Positions 15,532-24,360 are shown, numbered from the stretch's first letter. The stretch is 64,000 nt of DNA from Erythrobacter mangrovi (GCF_013260645.1 NZ_CP053921.1:1240001-1304000), one strand, 5' to 3'. Notes: generated by a model not told the origin, from the sequence alone. Numbers and translations: made by a program.

Positions 15532-15990
15532 ATGGCCGCAACGGCTACGAGCGACATGGAAAAACTGGCCAAAGCCCGCGCGGCGGTTGGCGACAACTAT
15601 ACTCCCAGCGAAGACGAAGAGTATATGAGCGAGCGTCAGCTCGACTACTTCCGCATGCTGCTGCTCGACTGGAAGAAGTCGATCCATGACGCAGCGGGAC
15701 AAACGCTTCAGTCACTGCAGGATGGTCCAATCCGTGAGCCGGATCTTAACGATCGCGCCTCGTCGGAAACCGATTGGGGGATCGAACTGCGGACGCGCGA
15801 TCGCCAGCGCAAGCTGATTGCCAAGATCGATGCCGCGCTGCGCCGGATTGACGCCGGTGAGTACGGATACTGCGAGGTTACGGGCGATCCGATCGGTCTC
15901 AAGCGCCTGATTGCCCGCCCTGTCGCGACGATGACGGTGGAAGCGCAGGAAGCGCACGAAAGGCGCGAAAAGATCTCTCGCGACGATTAA
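15532..15990 (+). CDS. dksA: DksA-type RNA polymerase-binding factor without zinc cysteines
   Basis: 152 residues. A coiled-coil (about 35-110) is followed by the globular part IDAGEYGYCEVTGDPIGLKRLIARPVATMTVEAQ. DksA binds the RNA polymerase secondary channel and, with ppGpp, sets rRNA and amino-acid promoter activity. Acidic residues at the coiled-coil tip (DLNDRASSETDWGIELRTRDR) are of the DxxDxA type that DksA needs. Only one cysteine is present, so the four-cysteine zinc site of E. coli DksA is absent. This degenerate form is normal in alphaproteobacteria. Confidence 0.92.
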   Translation: MAATATSDMEKLAKARAAVGDNYTPSEDEEYMSERQLDYFRMLLLDWKKSIHDAAGQTLQSLQDGPIREPDLNDRASSETDWGIELRTRDRQRKLIAKIDAALRRIDAGEYGYCEVTGDPIGLKRLIARPVATMTVEAQEAHERREKISRDD

Positions 15991-16101
15991 CGCGTTTACC
16001 CTTTTCTTAAGGAATGACCCCTTAGTCTGGGGCGAGCAACGTCCATGTTCTGCCATGGCGGGGCCAGTCGATCTGGAACGACAGGAGGGATAACCGCCAC
16101 G

Positions 16102-16473
16102 ATGTCTGCGCTCGACACTCGCAATGTCAGCCGTGACAGCCTGTTCCTTTTCGCGGAACTGGCTTTCGATGGGCAAATTGATCCTGTCCGAGTCAAGGTG
16201 CGCAACCTTTCGGTGGGCGGAATGATGGCCGAAGGCGGCGTCGTCGCGGCTTGGGGCGCGCGACTCACGGTGAAGCTGCGCAATATCGGTGATGTGAAGG
16301 GCACGGTGGCCTGGGTGCAGGGCAATCGCTTCGGTATCGCCTTCGATCATGAAATCGACCCGCAACTGGCCCGCGCGCCGATTGCCGGGAGTGACGACGC
16401 CACCCCACGCTATGGGCGGCCGGCGCCGGGGGGCTATCCCGCAACCGGCGGGCACGGAATGCGTCCACTCTGA
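16102..16473 (+). CDS. PilZ-domain protein
   Basis: 123 residues, mostly a single PilZ domain (about 5-95), which binds cyclic di-GMP. The N-terminal arginine motif is RNVSR (R-x3-R) and the second motif NLSVGGM fits (D/N)xSxxG, so binding is plausible. The C-terminal ~25 residues are Gly/Pro-rich and probably disordered. No c-di-GMP synthase or phosphodiesterase is in the neighbourhood. An AGGAGGGA sequence lies 12 bp upstream of the ATG, slightly far. Confidence 0.85.
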   Translation: MSALDTRNVSRDSLFLFAELAFDGQIDPVRVKVRNLSVGGMMAEGGVVAAWGARLTVKLRNIGDVKGTVAWVQGNRFGIAFDHEIDPQLARAPIAGSDDATPRYGRPAPGGYPATGGHGMRPL

Positions 16474-16518
16474 AAACTGGAGGCTGACGCCTCACCCAAG
16501 CCCTGCTAGTCGGAGCGC

Positions 16519-17976
16519 ATGCGTATCGTCGCCGCCATTCTGCTCGCGCTTGCAACCGCTGCCTGCGGCGGCAGTGTTGATGACGGCATCGTCGATGTGG
16601 CCTTCATTGCCGCGCCTGACGAACTCCAGACCGATGGTCTTCGCCTTGATTTTGCGGGCGAGCATCTGCGCGCCGCCACCGCCCAGGGGCTGGTGGCGCT
16701 CGATGCGTCGGGCGCGGTGGTTCCGGCGGTTGCCGAACGGTGGATCGTTACCGACGACGGGTCGAGCTACATCTTCCGTATCCACGAATACGACATGGAG
16801 AACGGTACCCGCCTGACCGCCCAGGCGGTTCGCGACAACCTGAGGCGCACGTTGCGGCGGCTGGAAGGGACCTCGCTCGGCCTCGATCTCGCCAAGGTGC
16901 GCGAAGTTCGCGCAATGACCGGCCGGGTGATCGAGATTCGCCTGACGAGCCCGATGCCAGACCTGCTCCAGCTGCTGGCGCAACCCGAGCTGGGCCTGAT
17001 CATCGACAAGCGGTGGCTAGGTCCCATGCGGCTGGTCGCCGAGGATGACGTGGTGGTGCTCGATGCCCAGCCCCCCGAAGCGCGTGGTTTGCCCAGCCAG
17101 CCGGGATGGGAAGATGCCGTTAGCCGCGTGCGTGTCTATGCCGAGAGCGCCAAGGACGCGACCGAAGGCTTCGGAGACGGGCGCTTCGACCTGGTGTTGG
17201 GAGGCACCATCGCGACACTGCCGCTGGCCGATACCGGGCCCCTGACGCGCGGGACGATCCGGCTCGATGCGGCGCTCGGCCTGTTCGGGCTCGACGTCCA
17301 GAAACCGACCGGTTTTCTCGGCACGTCGGAGAACCGCGAAGCGCTGGCGATGGCGATCGATCGGGCAAATCTGCTGCAGGCCTTCAATATCGGCGGCTGG
17401 ATTCCGACGACGCGGGTGGTTGCGCCAGGACTGCCGGGTGACGGCGGCACGGTTTCCGAGCGCTGGACCGATCTCGACCTTGGCGAGCGTAAGGCCCTCG
17501 CACAGTCGCGGGTTGCGCAATGGCGCGCGGGTCTCGGTCCGCCACGGGTATCGATCGGCTTGCCCGAAGGTCCTGGATCCGATCGTCTGTTCACCGCCCT
17601 CGCGCGCGACTTTGCCGCCATCGGCGTTTCGGCATCGCGCGCGTCCGACCCCGCCAAGGCCGACCTCGTCCTGCGGGACAGGGTGGCGCGTTTCGGGGCA
17701 GCAAGCTGGTTCCTCAACCAGTTCAATTGCCGTGTGTCGAAAGTGGTCTGTGCAGAGGGCACGGACTATCTCGTCGGCCTGGCGAACGAAGCGAAGGACC
17801 CGGCGGAAGAAGCTTCCTACCTAGCCGAGGCCGAGCAGGCGCTGACCGCGACCAATCTCTATATCCCGCTCGGCGCGCCGATCCGCTGGTCGCTAGTACG
17901 CGGCGATATCGGCGAGTTCCTCGAAAACCGCTGGAACATTCATCCCTTGTTCCCGCTGTCGCGCGCTCCCATTTAA
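16519..17976 (+). CDS. ABC transporter substrate-binding lipoprotein (family 5, peptide type)
   Basis: 485 residues. The signal peptide ends in LALATAACGG (lipobox Cys16). The rest follows the SBP family 5 pattern: AEHW-like VPAVAERWIVTDDGSSYIF near residue 70, ENREALAMAIDRANLLQAF in the middle and a C-terminal closing lobe. Such proteins bind oligopeptides, nickel or similar ligands outside the inner membrane. No permease or ATPase genes are adjacent, so it is an orphan or works with a transporter encoded elsewhere. It is followed by the DUF4112 gene after 6 bp. Confidence 0.85.
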   Translation: MRIVAAILLALATAACGGSVDDGIVDVAFIAAPDELQTDGLRLDFAGEHLRAATAQGLVALDASGAVVPAVAERWIVTDDGSSYIFRIHEYDMENGTRLTAQAVRDNLRRTLRRLEGTSLGLDLAKVREVRAMTGRVIEIRLTSPMPDLLQLLAQPELGLIIDKRWLGPMRLVAEDDVVVLDAQPPEARGLPSQPGWEDAVSRVRVYAESAKDATEGFGDGRFDLVLGGTIATLPLADTGPLTRGTIRLDAALGLFGLDVQKPTGFLGTSENREALAMAIDRANLLQAFNIGGWIPTTRVVAPGLPGDGGTVSERWTDLDLGERKALAQSRVAQWRAGLGPPRVSIGLPEGPGSDRLFTALARDFAAIGVSASRASDPAKADLVLRDRVARFGAASWFLNQFNCRVSKVVCAEGTDYLVGLANEAKDPAEEASYLAEAEQALTATNLYIPLGAPIRWSLVRGDIGEFLENRWNIHPLFPLSRAPI

Positions 17977-17982
17977 GGGGGC

Positions 17983-18402
17983 ATGGTCGAACCGACTTCC
18001 CGTGCCCGCCCCATAGGCGTCGAATTGCCGATCGGGACCGATGCGGTCTCGGTGCGCAAACGCATCGAAGCGATGGAGCAACTGCTCGAGCGGAGCTTCG
18101 TCCTTCCGGGTACCAACTATGCGATCGGACTCGACTCGATCGTCGGGCTGATTCCGGTGGTGGGCGATTTCATCACCGCGGCGATGGGCGCCTATATCGT
18201 ATGGGAGGCCCGCAATCTCGGCCTGCCCAAATGGAAGCTGTGGCGCATGGCGGGCAATATCGCCTTCGACACCGCACTCGGTGCGGTGCCGCTGGTGGGC
18301 GATGCCTTCGACCTCGCCTTCCGCTCGAACAGCCGCAACCTCAAGATCGTGCGGAAACACCTCGACAAGCACCATCCGCACACCCGCGTGATCGAGGGGT
18401 AG
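17983..18402 (+). CDS. DUF4112 family membrane protein
   Basis: 139 residues. The family signature is LPGTNYAIGLDSIVGLIPVVGDFITAAMGAYI... followed by a second glycine/valine-rich hairpin GAVPLVGDAFDLAFRSNSRN. Two short hydrophobic hairpins suggest a membrane-associated protein. Function unknown. Probably cotranscribed with the upstream lipoprotein gene (6 bp). Confidence 0.85.
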   Translation: MVEPTSRARPIGVELPIGTDAVSVRKRIEAMEQLLERSFVLPGTNYAIGLDSIVGLIPVVGDFITAAMGAYIVWEARNLGLPKWKLWRMAGNIAFDTALGAVPLVGDAFDLAFRSNSRNLKIVRKHLDKHHPHTRVIEG

Positions 18403-18431
18403 TTTCATCGGTGACGATTGCGCGCTAGTGC

Positions 18432-19229
18432 ATGCGAATGGCGCAAGACGTTACCTATGGATCCTATCTCGACCTCGATCGCATCCTCGCGGCGCAGCAT
18501 CCCGCATCCGACGCGCATGACGAGATGCTGTTCATCATCGTCCACCAGGCCAGCGAGCTGTGGCTCAAGCTGTGCATCCACGAATTGCTGGCGGCGCGCG
18601 AATGCATCGTGGCCGACCGCTTGCGCCCGGCCTTCAAGATGCTCGCCCGTGTGGCGCGCGCGCAGGGGCAACTGATCCAGAGCTGGGACGTGCTCAGCAC
18701 GATGACACCGCACGATTATTCGACCATCCGCCCGCACCTGGGCAAGTCGAGCGGCTTCCAGAGTGCGCAGTACCGGATGATGGAGTTCCTCCTTGGTGGG
18801 CGGAAGCCGAAGATGGTCGAGATGCATGAGGCAACCCCCGCCGTGGCGGCGGAGCTACGCGCCGAACTGACCCGCAAGAGCATCTATGCGGAAACCGTGG
18901 CGCTGCTCGCCCGGCGCGGCTTCGCGATCCCGCAGGAGGTGCTCGACCGTCCGGTGGGTGAACCCTGGGCACATTCGCCCGAGGTCGAAGCGGCCTGGGC
19001 CGAGATCTATCGCGACCCGCAGGAACACTGGGACCTCTACGAACTGGCGGAAAAGCTGGTCGATCTCGAATATCACTTCCAGCGCTGGCGGTTCGGCCAC
19101 CTCAAGACCGTCGAACGGATCATCGGCTTCAAGACCGGGACCGGCGGAACCCCCGGCGTGCCCTACCTCGAAGGCGTGCTGAAGGCGGCCTTCTTCCCCG
19201 AACTGCTCAGCGTCAGGACCGCGATATGA
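18432..19229 (+). CDS. kynA: Tryptophan 2,3-dioxygenase
   Basis: 265-residue heme dioxygenase that opens the indole ring of L-tryptophan to N-formylkynurenine. Family signatures are FIIVHQASELWLKLCIHEL (substrate pocket), FQSAQYRMMEF and RWRFGHLKTVERIIGFKTG, which carries the axial heme histidine, then GTGGTPGVPYL. The start at 18432 (MRMAQD) or 18438 (MAQD) cannot be separated. First gene of the kynABU operon; the stop overlaps kynB by 4 bp. Confidence 0.96.
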   Translation: MRMAQDVTYGSYLDLDRILAAQHPASDAHDEMLFIIVHQASELWLKLCIHELLAARECIVADRLRPAFKMLARVARAQGQLIQSWDVLSTMTPHDYSTIRPHLGKSSGFQSAQYRMMEFLLGGRKPKMVEMHEATPAVAAELRAELTRKSIYAETVALLARRGFAIPQEVLDRPVGEPWAHSPEVEAAWAEIYRDPQEHWDLYELAEKLVDLEYHFQRWRFGHLKTVERIIGFKTGTGGTPGVPYLEGVLKAAFFPELLSVRTAI

Positions 19230-19855
19230 GCCGCATCTGGGACATCTCCCAGACGCTCGGTCCGGGCCTGCCGGTGTGGCCGGGCGATACTGCATTCGCC
19301 TTCGACCGAAGCTGGCGGATGGAGGACGGCTCGCCGGTCAATGTCGGGCGGATGACCATGTCGACCCACTCGGGCACGCATGGCGATGCACCGCTGCATT
19401 ACGCCGCCGACGCGGCCGACATCGCGAGCGTTTCGCTGGCGCCCTACCTCGGCGAGTGCCTGGTGGTCGACGCGCGGCATGCCCGTGACGCGGTGCGGGT
19501 GGACGACCTGCCCGACCTCGGCGGCGCGGCACGCGTGTTGCTGCGCACCTTCGAGGCGTTTCCTCATCAGGCGTGGGACAGTGGTTTCACCGCGATCGCG
19601 GCGGAGACGATCGAGTGGCTGGCTGCGCAGGGCGTGGTGCTGATCGGGACCGACGCCCCTTCGGTCGATCCGCAGGAATCCAAGACCATGGATGCCCACA
19701 AGGCGGTGCTGCGCAACGACATGCGCATCCTCGAAGGGCTGGTGCTCGATGACGTGCCACCGGGCCGGTACGAGTTGATTGCCTTACCGCTCAAGATCGC
19801 GGGCGGCGACGCGGGCCTGTGTCGCGCGATCCTGCGCGAGCTGCCCGATGCTTGA
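19226..19855 (+). CDS. kynB: Kynurenine formamidase (arylformamidase)
   Basis: 209 residues, cyclase-family metal hydrolase that converts N-formylkynurenine to kynurenine. The metal motif HSGTHGDAPLHY (HxGTHxDxPxH) is intact and SVDPQESKTMDAHKAVLRND matches the second conserved block. It overlaps kynA by 4 bp and kynU by 8 bp, so all three are translationally coupled. Confidence 0.96.
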   Translation: MSRIWDISQTLGPGLPVWPGDTAFAFDRSWRMEDGSPVNVGRMTMSTHSGTHGDAPLHYAADAADIASVSLAPYLGECLVVDARHARDAVRVDDLPDLGGAARVLLRTFEAFPHQAWDSGFTAIAAETIEWLAAQGVVLIGTDAPSVDPQESKTMDAHKAVLRNDMRILEGLVLDDVPPGRYELIALPLKIAGGDAGLCRAILRELPDA

Positions 19856-21080
19856 GCGCGCCCGCACGCTCGACGCGGGTGACCCGCTGGCGCGCTATCG
19901 CGAACGCTTCGACCTGCCCGAGGGCGTCGTCTATCTCGACGGCAACTCCCTCGGTGCGCTGCCCAGTGCGACCCCGCAGCGTCTGGCCGAGGTCATGCGT
20001 GGCGAGTGGGGTGAAGGGCTGATCCGCAGCTGGAATTCCGCCGACTGGATCGACCTGCCGCATCGCGTCGGCGCCAAGATCGCGCCGCTGATCGGGGCTT
20101 CTGCAGGCGAAGTGATCGCCTGCGATTCTACGAGCGTGAACTTGTTCAAGCTGATCGCGGCGGCGCTGGCCCTGCAAAAGCAAAGGGGGCACCCCGGGCG
20201 CAAGACCATCCTCAGCGAACCGGGCAATTTCCCGACCGATCTCTACATGATCGAAGGGCTCGAAAGGCAGGGTCTGGCGCTGCGCCGGTTGGCCGCGCGC
20301 GACACCATGGCGGACGCGATAGACGATGATGTCGCGCTGCTCATGCTGACACATGTGCACTACAAGACCGGCGCAATCTTCGACATGGCCGCGCTGACCG
20401 CCGCGGCCCATGCCAAGGGCGCGCTGGTGCTGTGGGACCTGTCGCATTCGGGCGGTGCGCTGCCCGTCCACCTCAATAGCTGCAATGCCGATTTCGCGGT
20501 TGGCTGCGGCTACAAATACCTCAATGGCGGACCGGGCGCCCCGGCCTACCTGTTCGTGGCGGACCGCCTGCAGCAGGCCGTGGATCAGCCGTTGACCGGC
20601 TGGATGGGTCATGCGGCGCCCTTTGCCTTCAGCGACGATTACACGGCAGCTCCCGGAATCGGGCGGATGCTCTGCGGCACCCCGCCGATCCTCGGCCTGT
20701 CCGCGCTCGAGGTGGGTGTCGATCTCATCGCCGAGATCGGGGTGGGGCGGCTCTATGCGAAATCGCAGCAGCTTTCGGAATTCTTCCGCCAATGCCTGTC
20801 CGAACTGGGGATCGAGCTCGAGCTCGTGAGTCCAACCAAACCGGCGCACCGTGGCAGCCAGCTCTCCTTCCGTCATCCCGAGGGCTATGCCATTTGCCAA
20901 GCGCTGATCGCGCGCGGCGTGATCGGCGACTTCCGCGATCCCGACATCCTGCGCTTCGGCTTTGCCCCTGCCTACCTGCGCTTCGAGGATATGGCAGAGG
21001 CCGCGCGGCACCTGTCCGAAGTGCTGGCCAGCGACGAATGGCAACGCGAGGAATTCCGCGATCGCGCGGCGGTAACCTGA
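19848..21080 (+). CDS. kynU: Kynureninase
   Basis: 410-residue PLP enzyme that cleaves kynurenine to anthranilate and alanine. Markers are VYLDGNSLGALP at the N-terminus, DSTSVNLFKL, LWDLSHSGGALPV and the PLP-lysine motif GCGYKYLNGGPGAPAYL. The ATG at 19848 is inside the kynB end, as is common in this operon; the earlier frame start at 19779 would lie within kynB. Nothing downstream continues anthranilate breakdown, so the operon probably feeds anthranilate to tryptophan synthesis, quinolones or another locus. Confidence 0.96.
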   Translation: MLERARTLDAGDPLARYRERFDLPEGVVYLDGNSLGALPSATPQRLAEVMRGEWGEGLIRSWNSADWIDLPHRVGAKIAPLIGASAGEVIACDSTSVNLFKLIAAALALQKQRGHPGRKTILSEPGNFPTDLYMIEGLERQGLALRRLAARDTMADAIDDDVALLMLTHVHYKTGAIFDMAALTAAAHAKGALVLWDLSHSGGALPVHLNSCNADFAVGCGYKYLNGGPGAPAYLFVADRLQQAVDQPLTGWMGHAAPFAFSDDYTAAPGIGRMLCGTPPILGLSALEVGVDLIAEIGVGRLYAKSQQLSEFFRQCLSELGIELELVSPTKPAHRGSQLSFRHPEGYAICQALIARGVIGDFRDPDILRFGFAPAYLRFEDMAEAARHLSEVLASDEWQREEFRDRAAVT

Positions 21081-21223
21081 GCGTCCGATTCTGGGTGGAA
21101 GGCGGACTCTACTTGGGCTCCAGACCAGCCGATTGGATGGAGTCAGATTGCTGAAATTTGAGACAGCGTTCGCGAGACCCGACACGTTTCCATGGTGTGA
21201 CTCTGGGGCTGGGAATTTGAACC

Positions 21224-21529
21224 TCATGGAGAGTCAAAGGCGGGATCGTCCCAATCGAGATCGTCTCCTCGCCTTTGCTTGTTTGCCATCTTTTCCTGTT
21301 CGGACCATGCCTCGACGAAAAGCCGGGCACCCTCGTCGAGTTTTGCGAGAACGTCCGACCCAGGGTGGCCGGTCGTCACCGAACTAACTCCGGCCATGGC
21401 GCGCAAATTGCTGGCGTCGGTTGCATCGACGATTGCAACGCTCCTGCCCAAGGCCTGGAGAACTTGCCCCGCCGACTCGAGCTTCTCGAGGTCAGTCGAG
21501 CCATCGAGGATTACGAGCCAGCGGGTCAT
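21224..21529 (-). CDS. Small hypothetical protein, propeptide/inhibitor I9-like
   Basis: 101 residues, not assigned to a family. Residues 1-~55 read as a beta-alpha-beta-beta-alpha-beta unit (RWLVILDGS, LEKLESAGQVLQALGRS, VAIVDATDASNLRAMAGV, SSVTTG), the pattern of subtilisin propeptides and I9-type inhibitors. A helix with LDEGARLFVEAWSEQEKM and an acidic tail (DDLDWDDPAF) follow. It lies 15 bp downstream of the large metalloprotease gene on the same strand, so the two are very likely cotranscribed. The protease itself starts with a similar unit. I infer, without proof, that this is a stand-alone inhibitor or chaperone for the protease. Confidence 0.6.
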   Translation of the reverse strand: MTRWLVILDGSTDLEKLESAGQVLQALGRSVAIVDATDASNLRAMAGVSSVTTGHPGSDVLAKLDEGARLFVEAWSEQEKMANKQRRGDDLDWDDPAFDSP

Positions 21530-21544
21530 TCGCTGTTCCTACAG

Positions 21545-23866
21545 TTAGCCGAACTCGCCGACCAGCACGCCGGTGTCGAGGTCTCCCCCCTCTGATCCGT
21601 CTCCACCGATCCCTCCGAATCCGTCCTGGGCATTCTCATCTTCAGGACTTGCCTCGGGTGGAGCACCATGGTCGGCGTCGACCCCGCCCAGTCCACCGAA
21701 GCCGTTATGGCCATGATCGGTATGCGCGAGATCATCGGCAAACTGGACAGCGTGCTCTGATGCGTCCGTATGGTCGGGAGCGGATTCCGGCGCATCTCCG
21801 GCGAACATGCCTCCGAAGGAGCCGACCTCATCCTCGGCACTTGCAGCCTGCTCTTCTTCGGAGATCAGGACGAACTCGCCGGTGTCCACATCTTCGCCCG
21901 ACACCGCGGTTGCTTCGCCAAACAAGGCCTCCCCCTGTCCTTCGATCGGCCCGTCATCGAGCGCTGACACCTCGCCGAGGGCAGAGGAAAGTTCGAGCGC
22001 TTGCACCGTTGCCTTGGGATCGGTGATTTCGATATCGATCAGGCGTAGGCCATTCTTCGACCATTCTTCCCACTTGGCCTTGAAGTTGGGCCAGTCGGCG
22101 CCGACCCACAGGCCATAGCCGCCGACTCCGCTTGCGAAAACGCCAGAATAGCGTTTCTGTCCCCCGAAGTTGGTGACCTCGATGTCGACCAGGCGCATTC
22201 CCTTGCCTGACCATTCCTTCCACTTGGCAAGGAAGCTCTTCCACGTCGCGTTGACCCACAATCCATAGGCACCGTTTCCGGCACGGAAGACCCCGGTGTA
22301 GCGGCGCTGGCCGTTGAAATTGGTGATCTTGAGATCGACGAGGCGCAGCCCCTTCGCAGACCATTCCTGCCATTTCGCGATGAAGCTGGCGTAAGTGACA
22401 TTGGCCCACAGGCCATAGGCGCCACCGCCCGCCAGGAAAACGCCGGTGTAGCGGTTCTGGCCTCCCGTACGAACGACATCGACGTCGACGAGGCGCAAGC
22501 CCTGCCTGGACCATTCCTGCCACTTTGCCGTGAAAGACGCCCAGCTTGCGTTGACCCACAGGCCGTGCTTGCCCGTGCCAGCGCGCCAGACTCCGTTATA
22601 GCGACGCTCGCCGCCCGCCTGCACGATCTCGATGTCGTGCAGCCGCAGGCCCTGCTTCGACCACGCCTGCCACTTGTTCACGAAGCTGTTGTAGCTCGCA
22701 TTCACCCACAGGCCGTATTTGCCCGACCCGGCTACAAACACGCCCGAATAACGTTGGTCGGCGAGCGGGAATCCGAGGTGGTAGGGCGTGACATTGCACA
22801 TTTCCCAGCTGTTGCTCTTCATGATGCAGGGTACGCCGCCGCCCGGCGCTCCGTTGGCGCAATTCGAATTCGGCTTGCCGTAGTACCCCCATGATCCGCC
22901 GACATTGCAACCGCTTGCTGCATATTCGTCGGGAGCGTTGAATACGTGGCCCGTTTCATGCGCGAACACGCGATCGATATTGTCCGGTCCCCAACCATCG
23001 TTGGCATAGTCCATGACCAGCCGAGGTCCTCCGATGGAGGCATAGGCGAAATGGCCCAGCGGATACTTGGTGAAGAAGGCGACATAGGCCCAGTTGGTAT
23101 TGAATTTCGAACGCAGGTCGTTGGCGTATTTGCCGACGTTGCCGAGACCCGCTCCGTATCCGAGCGCTGCCATTGCCGGGTCGCGCCAGCGCTCTTCCTT
23201 TTGCGCAAAGGTGGGATTGCCGGTCAGAGGCGTCGTGGTCAGCTTGGGGTTGCGGATTTCGTAGACGAACTGGACCGCTCCCGCCGGATTCTGCGCACCG
23301 AGCCATCCCAGGCCGTTCTGAACCTCGGCGATGACCTTGAGCCGCTCGGCCGCAGTGAACTTGAGCGCGTTGGTCGGTCCTTCGACGATGACGATACCGA
23401 CTGCCACCCTTCCGGTCAGGCGCGCGCTGGTCGGCGCGCCGGCCTGCGCGTCCAGTCCGTGCGCTTCCATGCCTGCCTGTTCTGCGGCCACCTGGGCGCA
23501 CATCAGCGGCTCGCCGCCTTCGGCCGAGTCCCAGCTTTCCCCGGCACGGGGACGTTCGGCCTTGGCCTTGTTGAACTTGGCAGACTGGCGCAGGGCGAAT
23601 GCTTCCACACCCAGAGCTTCTTCCTCGCTCAGCGAGTCCATCATCGCCTTTTCGGCAGCCGTCGCGTCTTCGACAATTTGCGCACGGCCCAAGGTCAGCG
23701 AAAGCGGCTGTTCGGCCCCGGGAGGCATCTCGGCGATCGCCACGCGTTCGCCATACTGGTGCATGATGCGCCCGCCGGCTGCTTTCAGCGCCGCTTCGGG
23801 GGCGCGTGCAGCACCGCCTGCTGGAGCTATGATCAATCGTTCGCGAACACCCAAGTCTCCAGCCAT
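21545..23866 (-). CDS. Zinc metalloprotease with five tandem repeats (BTRD1-like)
   Basis: 773 residues in four parts. Residues ~5-70 resemble an I9-type propeptide. Residues ~150-360 hold a metalloprotease-like domain with HETGHVFNAPDEYA (His303, Glu304, His307; possible third ligand in the DEY). Residues 372-621 are five tandem repeats of 50 residues each, beginning RYSGVF/RYTGVF and containing YGLWVNA, SF..KW.EWS and GLRLVDIEI, like bacterial tandem repeat domain 1 found in secreted hydrolases. The last ~150 residues are acidic and glycine-rich. No Sec signal or lipobox is present, so secretion would need another route. ATG 23866 is chosen for its AGGAGAGAGAAG site. The product probably acts on extracellular protein. 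Confidence 0.8.
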   Translation of the reverse strand: MAGDLGVRERLIIAPAGGAARAPEAALKAAGGRIMHQYGERVAIAEMPPGAEQPLSLTLGRAQIVEDATAAEKAMMDSLSEEEALGVEAFALRQSAKFNKAKAERPRAGESWDSAEGGEPLMCAQVAAEQAGMEAHGLDAQAGAPTSARLTGRVAVGIVIVEGPTNALKFTAAERLKVIAEVQNGLGWLGAQNPAGAVQFVYEIRNPKLTTTPLTGNPTFAQKEERWRDPAMAALGYGAGLGNVGKYANDLRSKFNTNWAYVAFFTKYPLGHFAYASIGGPRLVMDYANDGWGPDNIDRVFAHETGHVFNAPDEYAASGCNVGGSWGYYGKPNSNCANGAPGGGVPCIMKSNSWEMCNVTPYHLGFPLADQRYSGVFVAGSGKYGLWVNASYNSFVNKWQAWSKQGLRLHDIEIVQAGGERRYNGVWRAGTGKHGLWVNASWASFTAKWQEWSRQGLRLVDVDVVRTGGQNRYTGVFLAGGGAYGLWANVTYASFIAKWQEWSAKGLRLVDLKITNFNGQRRYTGVFRAGNGAYGLWVNATWKSFLAKWKEWSGKGMRLVDIEVTNFGGQKRYSGVFASGVGGYGLWVGADWPNFKAKWEEWSKNGLRLIDIEITDPKATVQALELSSALGEVSALDDGPIEGQGEALFGEATAVSGEDVDTGEFVLISEEEQAASAEDEVGSFGGMFAGDAPESAPDHTDASEHAVQFADDLAHTDHGHNGFGGLGGVDADHGAPPEASPEDENAQDGFGGIGGDGSEGGDLDTGVLVGEFG
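22004..22753 (-). repeat. Five 150-bp tandem repeats inside the metalloprotease gene
   Basis: Five units of exactly 150 bp, boundaries at 22753, 22603, 22453, 22303, 22153 and 22004 on the minus strand. They encode 50-residue repeats that are diverged (about half the residues identical), so they are not recent copies. The units keep an invariant GLW and W..W..G.RL core. Confidence 0.85.
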
Positions 23867-24360
23867 CTTCTCTCTCCTAATTCGACGAACGACGAAATAT
23901 AATGACGGCAGCAATAGCCGCCGCCTAAAAAACGGACGCGAGACGACCCCAAAATTTTTATGATTTGCTCACTCAAGCACAAGTGAGTCGAAGAACTTTA
24001 TATCACGATTCCCAATTTTCACAAATCAGAGAATTTGTATAAGCTTTTAACTTACATAAACCTTGATCTTAAAAGGAAATGTCCGATTCGTTAGAAGAAT
24101 GCCATCTAATCGACTCATAATGTGGCAATTGTGAGCGCAATGAGTTGGCTAGAGCCGGAAGCCGGCCAGGGCGGCTCAAGGCCAGATCATCCGCGCCCGC
24201 GGTAGGGTGGCACACCCTGGTCGGGCAGCCACAGGTCCTGGGGCGGTGCGTCTTATAAAGCCAATTTCGGGCAACCCTTGAGTCCTGCTATGGACACGGC
24301 TGTTCACGACACATTCTGGTAGCGTAACACGTTCGGACCCAGCTGCTCTGGCCCGAGAAT
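23867..24360. other. Gap without genes; AT-rich promoter region of the metalloprotease
   Basis: Nearly 500 bp without a credible gene. 23880-24120 is much richer in A and T than the rest of the window and holds an inverted repeat CTCACT-N8-AGTGAG (23968-23987), which may be an operator of the protease gene. From about 24130 the composition returns towards normal, but no coding sequence, tRNA or terminator was recognised. Confidence 0.6.

Noticed and set aside
19791..21227. 478-codon minus-strand frame
   Set aside because: Antisense to kynU, caused by codon bias.
22004..22753. Tandem repeats suggesting a CRISPR or transposon
   Set aside because: Repeats are in frame, 150 bp, diverged at DNA level and clearly protein repeats.
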